A DNA stretch of 64,000 nt from Nectonema munidae (Eukaryota; Nematomorpha; Nectonematoida; Nectonematidae): assembly GCA_030549495.1 (NCBI GenBank), contig JAUIRK010000767.1, forward strand, positions 1 to 64,000, read 5' to 3'. Made by a program: the position numbers and the translations under genes. Position 1 is the stretch's first letter. Each line of letters begins with the position of its first letter. The notes below the pieces were generated by a model that worked only from the letters and a program-made list of their open reading frames with translations, searched no databases and was not told where the DNA came from. This document shows, piece by piece, positions 61,985 through 64,000 of the stretch.

Positions 61985-63950
61985 GATTTATGACGATTCT
62001 CGTAATTTCACGCTTCTTTCAACACCTTGAGAATGAGATGGTAGATTTGGGATATTTGGCTTGTTTTCATTTCGAATCAAGCCTTTTATTTCGTTATTTG
62101 ATACGTTCTTCAACATAGGCGGCTCTATTAACTGAGTATGAGTAATATCTATCATTCACTCCAAGTTTCAGCTTCCCAGTTTATTTTAGGAATTTTCTTT
62201 GCTACTTTGACTCCATTTGATTCTCTAAAACAAAAGTCTGAAACACTTAAAAAAAAGTTAAAGTTTAATATTACCTTTCTCTTAATTCTAAAATTTTACT
62301 AAGTGCAGTATTTCTAATACTTTTATCATCACTTTTTATCATTGAATAAAGAAAGTTTTCAGGAAGTAAACAGAAAGCATTTTTTTTGTAAATTATTTTT
62401 TACGATACGTATGACATCATCATAAGGAAGTAGCTTTACAGCTTTAATGGTGGAAAAAGGTATTAATGGGCTGTCTTGAAGTTTTGATGAAACTTTTATT
62501 TTGAACCATGCTGGAGCGTAAATCTGTACAATATATTGCACAAGTTTTTTCAGATTTTCACTTGGTGATACTTCTCTTGTGTATATTGCAAGAAGTCTTA
62601 TTGCAAATGTTAGCCATTTTGAATGATTCACAGGACCTATTTTACATTCTATCCATCTTTTATCTACTTTTCCTAGACCAATGCCTTTGCTGTACTCAAA
62701 CAAAAGACGTTGATCGTGGCTGAGATCAGTGAGATCATTTCTGTGGAAGATTTCTCTAGTCAAAGGAGAATCTATAATTTAAAAACTTACTTGTGCTTGA
62801 TGTTGTATATTTTCACAACACTTTTGACCCAGCTCCCCCATATATTTTCCTGGACTAACTGTTACGCCATCAATGTACTTGAATAACGCTCTAAATGGAA
62901 GTTCATTTTGATGAAGACTGCATCCGATAGTGTGAAGATTTCTTCCTATCATTTTTTCAAGGGTGACGACTAAGCCATTCTTCCATCATGTGTTTGCTGC
63001 AGTATTGCCCAAAAGAATGGCGAATATACTCTCAATACTTTTATATTCTTCTAAGACTCTAAATGTTTCGTTAGCAAGCACTTCACCAGTCGCGCCAATC
63101 AAAGGAACAGTCTTGTGCGTGAGATACTTTCCTTGAGTTTCTCCATCTTCAACTGTAAATGTTAAATGATGCTCTTTCAAAACATCTCTTTTTAATACCA
63201 CTTTTTCATCTACAGACTTCTCTATGAACGTTAAAGTTTTAGCGTCAATTTTTCCATCAACGCCAATGCAAAAAAATTTGTTGTTTGGCCTCATTTCTTG
63301 ATCACTAATAATATTTACTTTAGCCTTGGCTCTATCTATTTTGCTTTTATCTACCAAAATGTCTTTGACATTGACTTCTTCTTTGAATAAATGTTTTATG
63401 TCATTAAACAAGGCATTAGCCAAAGCTGCTCCTAAGTTAGAAGAACAATCGTGTCTTACTAGCTCCATTGCATATCTTGGTAACTTTGTAAGATTGTAAC
63501 TTTCTTTGATATATGTATGATTATTCCACTCTTCTTCTTCCTAAAAAATAGTAAAACGAAATATATCACAACTTAAATTAATACTACCTGAGACACAAAC
63601 GAAGAACTTGATGATCTTCTTGATTTAATATTCACTTTCAAATTTTCCGAAATAACATTAGGTTTCATCTTTTTACTTTTCCTTACAGCATTTTTATCAA
63701 CAGTAGACATTTGAAAATTCCCCATTGGTCCCACTTTGTTTCTTTGATCACGGAGGTACAATTTTTCTTCAATTGGAACTTTTGCATTAGAAGAACATGT
63801 GCATAAAATGTGTTCTTTAGTACAATTTGCTTTTTTACATTTGACTCGAGAATTAGAACATGGTTCAGTGTTTAAAGAACAAGAACACTATGATAAATCA
63901 AAGAGACTATTTATTTTTTTATTTAAATTTTTCTTCACCTTTATCTTTGC
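61985..63950 (-). pseudogene. Cys-rich, RNase H-like (transposase-derived) family gene, partial and degenerate
   Basis: Matches a widespread invertebrate family of unnamed proteins that I take to be transposon-derived. Order on the minus strand: Cys-rich N-terminus (CSCSLNTEPCSNSRVKCKKA..CTKEHILCTC, about 63890-63780) and LYLRDQRNKVGPMG; exon end at 63588, 47-nt GT-AG intron, next exon from 63540 with LTKLPRYAMELVRHDCSSNL GAALANAL; FCIGVDGKIDAKTL; KEHHLTFTVEDGETQGKYLT; NTAANT-stop-WKNGLVVTL with CSLHQNELPFRALFKYIDG (family: GCDGT..NTG..GG...C.LH.NELP.R); an in-frame TAA near 62790; then DLSHDQRLLFEYSKGIG, NHSKWLTFAIRLLAIYTREV and IYAPAWFKIK. An A8 tract at about 62388 shifts the frame, then LLPENFLYSMIKSDDKSIRN, a second short intron, LIEPPML and SHSQGVERSVKLRESS. 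The two stops lie in one otherwise open frame. The upstream part runs to the right edge. Confidence 0.65.
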
Positions 63951-64000
63951 ATGCTTTCTGTTTATTTCTTTTACATTTACCAATAAATTCTATACTTTTC

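Noticed and set aside
62764-62800. A 19-nt GTAAGT...TATAG mini-intron in the Cys-rich family gene
   Set aside because: Removing it breaks the frame, while reading through keeps frame and family sequence (VSF-stop-IIDSPL). A nonsense mutation is the simpler reading.

Overview
The window is very AT-rich animal DNA with GT-AG spliceosomal introns and dense, mostly decayed transposable elements. The mix (hAT, piggyBac, FLYWCH/MULE, RTE- and Jockey/R1-type LINEs, a Penelope-like element, MITEs, ~150-bp satellites) suggests an invertebrate metazoan. I cannot name the species.

Four host genes can be supported. On the minus strand, 676-6198 holds five exons of MCM6 (N-terminal half only; the AAA+ half lies beyond the left edge and the first coding exon was not found). 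A complete three-exon QCR8/UQCRQ gene (complex III subunit) lies at 29113-29499, minus strand; its first coding exon is only 5 nt. At 34830-37481 (+) is an unbroken 883-codon retinoblastoma-family pocket protein, closest in its tail to p107/p130. At 54774-55841 (+) is an unbroken 355-codon DBF4, the regulatory subunit of CDC7 kinase. MCM6, the pocket protein and DBF4 all act at the G1/S transition: the pocket protein represses E2F targets such as MCM genes, and DBF4-CDC7 phosphorylates the MCM ring to fire origins.

The rest is mobile DNA. 7.0-9.1 kb: an hAT with an RTE LINE fragment and an hAT MITE inside it. 9.4-13.4 kb: a small MITE, then two nested hATs, both with perfect 8-bp target duplications. 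13.7-15.9 kb: SINE-like, LINE and Penelope-like relics. 16.1-20.2 kb: a piggyBac transposase split by a GTF2IRD2-type hAT. 21.2-26.4 kb: two more minus-strand hATs with an RTE fragment between them. 26.4-27.1 and 38.9-40.5 kb: inverted copies of one ~148-bp tandem repeat flanking QCR8 and the pocket-protein gene. 41.3-42.9 kb: a second ~150-bp satellite. 43.3-53.7 kb: LINE relics, one decayed and one apparently intact FLYWCH/MULE transposase, a GC-rich RT-RNase H fragment, piggyBac tails and a foldback element. 56.9-60.7 kb: two LINE 3' ends and an hAT relic. 62-64 kb: a degenerate gene of a Cys-rich, transposase-like family running off the right edge.

Boundaries given as approximate come from homology to family motifs read by eye; splice sites were chosen by GT/AG and phase agreement.
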